Source: Alphaproteobacteria bacterium UBA3637
Lineage (GTDB): Bacteria; Pseudomonadota; Alphaproteobacteria; CAAHEQ01; UBA3637
Assembly (NCBI GenBank): GCA_002373615.1
Contig: DFKU01000071.1
Span: forward strand, 1-7,228
Length of the DNA stretch: 7,228 bases
Direction of reading: 5' to 3'
Part shown: positions 5,338 to 7,228 of the stretch, one piece after another
How positions within the stretch are numbered: position 1 is the first letter of the stretch
Layout of the letters: every line of letters begins with the position of its first letter
Notes under the pieces: model-generated
Told to the model about the DNA's origin: nothing
The model's input: the letters and a program-made list of their open reading frames with translations, nothing else
Database searches by the model: none
Made by a program: the position numbers and the translations under genes

Positions 5338-5658
5338 TTATTCATCGCTGTATGCTTTGATTAAGTCCTTTTGAGCCTGCACTAAGAAAACATCATCATC
5401 AGTTAAATAACTGATTGTTTCGAGTGCTGTTAGCAATATGCTCAACGGCTCTTTTTTAGCCTGTATTTGCTTCAGAATTTCGGCTCTCCTATGTTGTGAT
5501 CTGACAAGGTTGTTTTGACACCTTTTCCATGCTTCACGCTGTTTTTTTATGTGTTCTGATTCTGTCTCCAATGACGGATATTCTGGTAAATCAGACACCT
5601 GCTTTTTCTGATCCGCTGTTTCGGTTATATCTAAAACTGATAAATCAAGTTCTATCAT
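5338..5658 (-). CDS. Hypothetical protein downstream of primase-helicase, 106 aa
   Basis: I do not recognise a named family. The N-terminal 30 residues look extended and acidic (MIELDLSVLDITETADQKKQ). Residues 31-75 are strongly helical and charged (ESEHIKKQREAWKRCQNNL, RRAEILKQIQAKKEPLSILL), possibly a coiled coil. The C-terminal part (76-106) is another helix pair ending in LIKAYSDE. The ATG lies 2 bp after the primase-helicase stop, with an AAGGA ribosome site 9 bases upstream inside that gene. The two are therefore one transcription unit, closed by the terminator at 5253-5295. Its position suggests a replication accessory, such as a helicase loader or primase partner. This is inference from context only; the protein has no Walker motif and no clear DNA-binding fold. 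Confidence 0.75.
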   Translation of the reverse strand: MIELDLSVLDITETADQKKQVSDLPEYPSLETESEHIKKQREAWKRCQNNLVRSQHRRAEILKQIQAKKEPLSILLTALETISYLTDDDVFLVQAQKDLIKAYSDE

Positions 5659-5660
5659 GG

Positions 5661-7228
5661 TTATTTTTCCTTGAAATAATTAAACACGGGGTAATATTCA
5701 AAAGAGATTTTCTCTCCCACTTTCGCCTCACGATTTTTTAATACAACTAATTCCACTTGGCGGGGATCTCTATTTTTTTCCGCTATCTCATCAAAACCTT
5801 TTTCCCCTGCGCCTCTCAGCTGTAGCCCGATCAAAACATCGCTTGAATATTCAATACTGCCCGATTCTTTGAAAGCTTTCATCGTCACTTTTTCTTTGTA
5901 GTTTTCCCGATTAAATGACGATATAAGAAGGATCGGGATTTTGTTGTCACGGCTGATTCTTTTCAACTCTGTGATCGCTTTATCCATGTTTTGTTTGTCG
6001 CTTGCTTTCACGTCATGCGGGGATAGAATTTGTAAGTAGTCAATCAAAACAACAGGCTTTTTTTTCATAAATCTGATATGAGTTTCCGTTGTTTGGCGGA
6101 TTTCCTTAACCCCGATATCGCCCACGCCCTCACTGATATAAATATGGTCTGAATACTCTGCATAACTCAGAACGCTTTTATTAATCAATTGTTTTTCTGT
6201 TTGGCTATAATTGACATAACGCCCGCCATCAGTGATCCCCCGTGATGATTTGGCGTTATTTGTGGGGATTCCATCGTTAAGCGCATTAATAAGAGTATGC
6301 CTTGAGATTGATTTTGCCATTAATTGTGTGCGTGCCATCTCAAGAGAAAATATTAAAACGTCATGCCCCTGCTGTGCTATCTGATCCATTATCTGCATGG
6401 CTAAAGTGGTTTTGCCTAAAGATGAGATCGCCCCGATCGTATACACGCCCTCATATAATCCGCCATCTAACGCCTTATCAAGTTTTTTAAAGCCCGTCAC
6501 GATTTTCGGGGTGTTTGCGCTGTCTCTTATGCCATTTAAAAAGTTTTGAATATAATTTGACGTTGCGTTTTTTAAATAGCTTTCTTTTTTGGCTCTTAAT
6601 ACCTCATCTTCAAGGGTTTTCCCGTGTTCCACTGCCTGTATAAATGATTTTTTGTCTTTGGTTAATGCCTCATTTGCGTCTTTGATATTCCCGCCATACG
6701 GCATAAAACCGACACAAGATATATTTAAATCCCATAATTCATTTAAAAGCCCGATTTGTGCGGTTTGCCCTGCGTCATCGTTATCCAAAGAAATGATGAG
6801 CGTGTATTTTGGCGGATTCCGCTTTATAATACTGATTAACCTATCAAAACCTGTTCCGCCCAGTGCTACCGCCTGCCCGCCTGCTTCAATGATGGATAAG
6901 GCGTCAAAATACCCTTCAACGATATAAATTGATTCTTTGGCGGTCTCTAATGCCTCCACGTTAAAAAGCCCGCTCTCATCGCCTTTTGACTTCAAATAAC
7001 GGGTTTCTGATTGTGGGTCAATGTTTCGCATTGCATACGATGAGCCGTCTGCGCTTGTCGGGATCGTGATCCCGCCCCGTGAAAACAAGGTGTTATCAAA
7101 ACCGATTCCCATTTTTTCGGCGGTCTCTAATGATATCCCCCTAAGTGATAAATAATCCGTTGAATTTAAGTTTTTTTGACATCTCTTTAAATAATTCGTA
7201 TACTTGCCATGTTCAACCTTGCCTGTGT
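5661..7228 (-). CDS. Primase-helicase fusion, catalytic part (TOPRIM primase plus DnaB-like helicase)
   Basis: This segment continues the gene from position 1; bases 7204-7228 duplicate 1-25, so the unique part ends at 7203. Numbering is for the 628-aa protein. A TOPRIM fold at about 205-295 has the acidic Glu in IYIVEGYFDA (E211), the LDNDDAG motif (D255, D257) and KDANEAL (289-295), and should synthesise RNA primers. A RecA-type helicase domain at about 345-620 has Walker A GAISSLGKTT (K379, T380), Walker B VVLIDYLQIL (D503), a DnaB-like ISSFNREN stretch and the ESGSIEYSSDVLIGL motif. The DnaB N-terminal domain is absent. One chain therefore unwinds DNA and primes it, as in T7 gp4, which should free the element from host DnaB and DnaG. 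It is translationally close to the 106-aa gene 2 bp downstream. Confidence 0.92.
   Translation of the reverse strand, partial: TGKVEHGKYTNYLKRCQKNLNSTDYLSLRGISLETAEKMGIGFDNTLFSRGGITIPTSADGSSYAMRNIDPQSETRYLKSKGDESGLFNVEALETAKESIYIVEGYFDALSIIEAGGQAVALGGTGFDRLISIIKRNPPKYTLIISLDNDDAGQTAQIGLLNELWDLNISCVGFMPYGGNIKDANEALTKDKKSFIQAVEHGKTLEDEVLRAKKESYLKNATSNYIQNFLNGIRDSANTPKIVTGFKKLDKALDGGLYEGVYTIGAISSLGKTTLAMQIMDQIAQQGHDVLIFSLEMARTQLMAKSISRHTLINALNDGIPTNNAKSSRGITDGGRYVNYSQTEKQLINKSVLSYAEYSDHIYISEGVGDIGVKEIRQTTETHIRFMKKKPVVLIDYLQILSPHDVKASDKQNMDKAITELKRISRDNKIPILLISSFNRENYKEKVTMKAFKESGSIEYSSDVLIGLQLRGAGEKGFDEIAEKNRDPRQVELVVLKNREAKVGEKISFEYYPVFNYFKEK
7204..7228. repeat. Terminal redundancy identical to bases 1-25 (circular molecule)
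   Basis: The last 25 bases match the first 25 exactly, beginning TTGCCATGTTCAACCTTGCC. Collapsing the overlap joins the two halves of the primase-helicase frame without a shift. This is the usual overlap left when a circular molecule is assembled and linearised, not a biological terminal repeat. Confidence 0.93.

Noticed and set aside
1..7228. Search for relaxase, partition, toxin-antitoxin, capsid, resistance genes, tRNA genes or a CRISPR array
   Set aside because: None of the supported proteins carries such motifs. The 10-bp and 22-bp repeats are too short and unspaced to be a CRISPR array.

Overview
The window is one complete circular molecule opened inside a gene. Bases 1-25 are repeated exactly as 7204-7228, so the unique circle is about 7203 bp. 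One long reading frame runs cleanly through the closed junction and gives a single 628-codon primase-helicase. Every gene I can support lies on the minus strand. The AT-rich sequence, strong AGGAGG-like ribosome sites, TTG/GTG starts and the integrase and primase types point to a Bacillota (low-GC Gram-positive) host, plausibly a gut anaerobe. The genus cannot be read from the sequence.

Layout in transcription order (minus strand, descending coordinates): (1) a primase-helicase fusion, 344->1 then 7203->5661, driven by an extended -10 promoter that abuts a strong palindrome; (2) a 106-aa partner gene of unknown function 2 bp downstream, followed by a clear intrinsic terminator; (3) a 664-bp non-coding region (5337-4674) with five pairs of 10-bp direct repeats, several hairpins and the integrase promoter; (4) a tyrosine recombinase with all catalytic residues; (5) a short leader with two mutually exclusive hairpins, then a 66-aa unknown protein and a terminator; (6) a KGG/terminase-small-subunit-like protein overlapping an acidic 71-aa unknown by 4 bp; (7) 151 bp with two abutting hairpins, then an excisionase-type helix-turn-helix protein; (8) a 478-aa putative replication initiator; (9) 3.5 tandem 22-bp iterons beside an AT-rich tract, which I read as the replication origin.

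The genes suggest a very small element that can replicate as a circle with its own initiator, primase and helicase, and can also recombine site-specifically. I see no relaxase, capsid, large terminase, partition ATPase, toxin-antitoxin or resistance gene. It could be an integrative plasmid or a minimal phage satellite. The terminase-like small protein favours the second reading only weakly. The replication logic (3.5 iterons plus self-encoded initiator, helicase and primase) resembles RSF1010, but the primase and helicase are fused as in T7 gp4.
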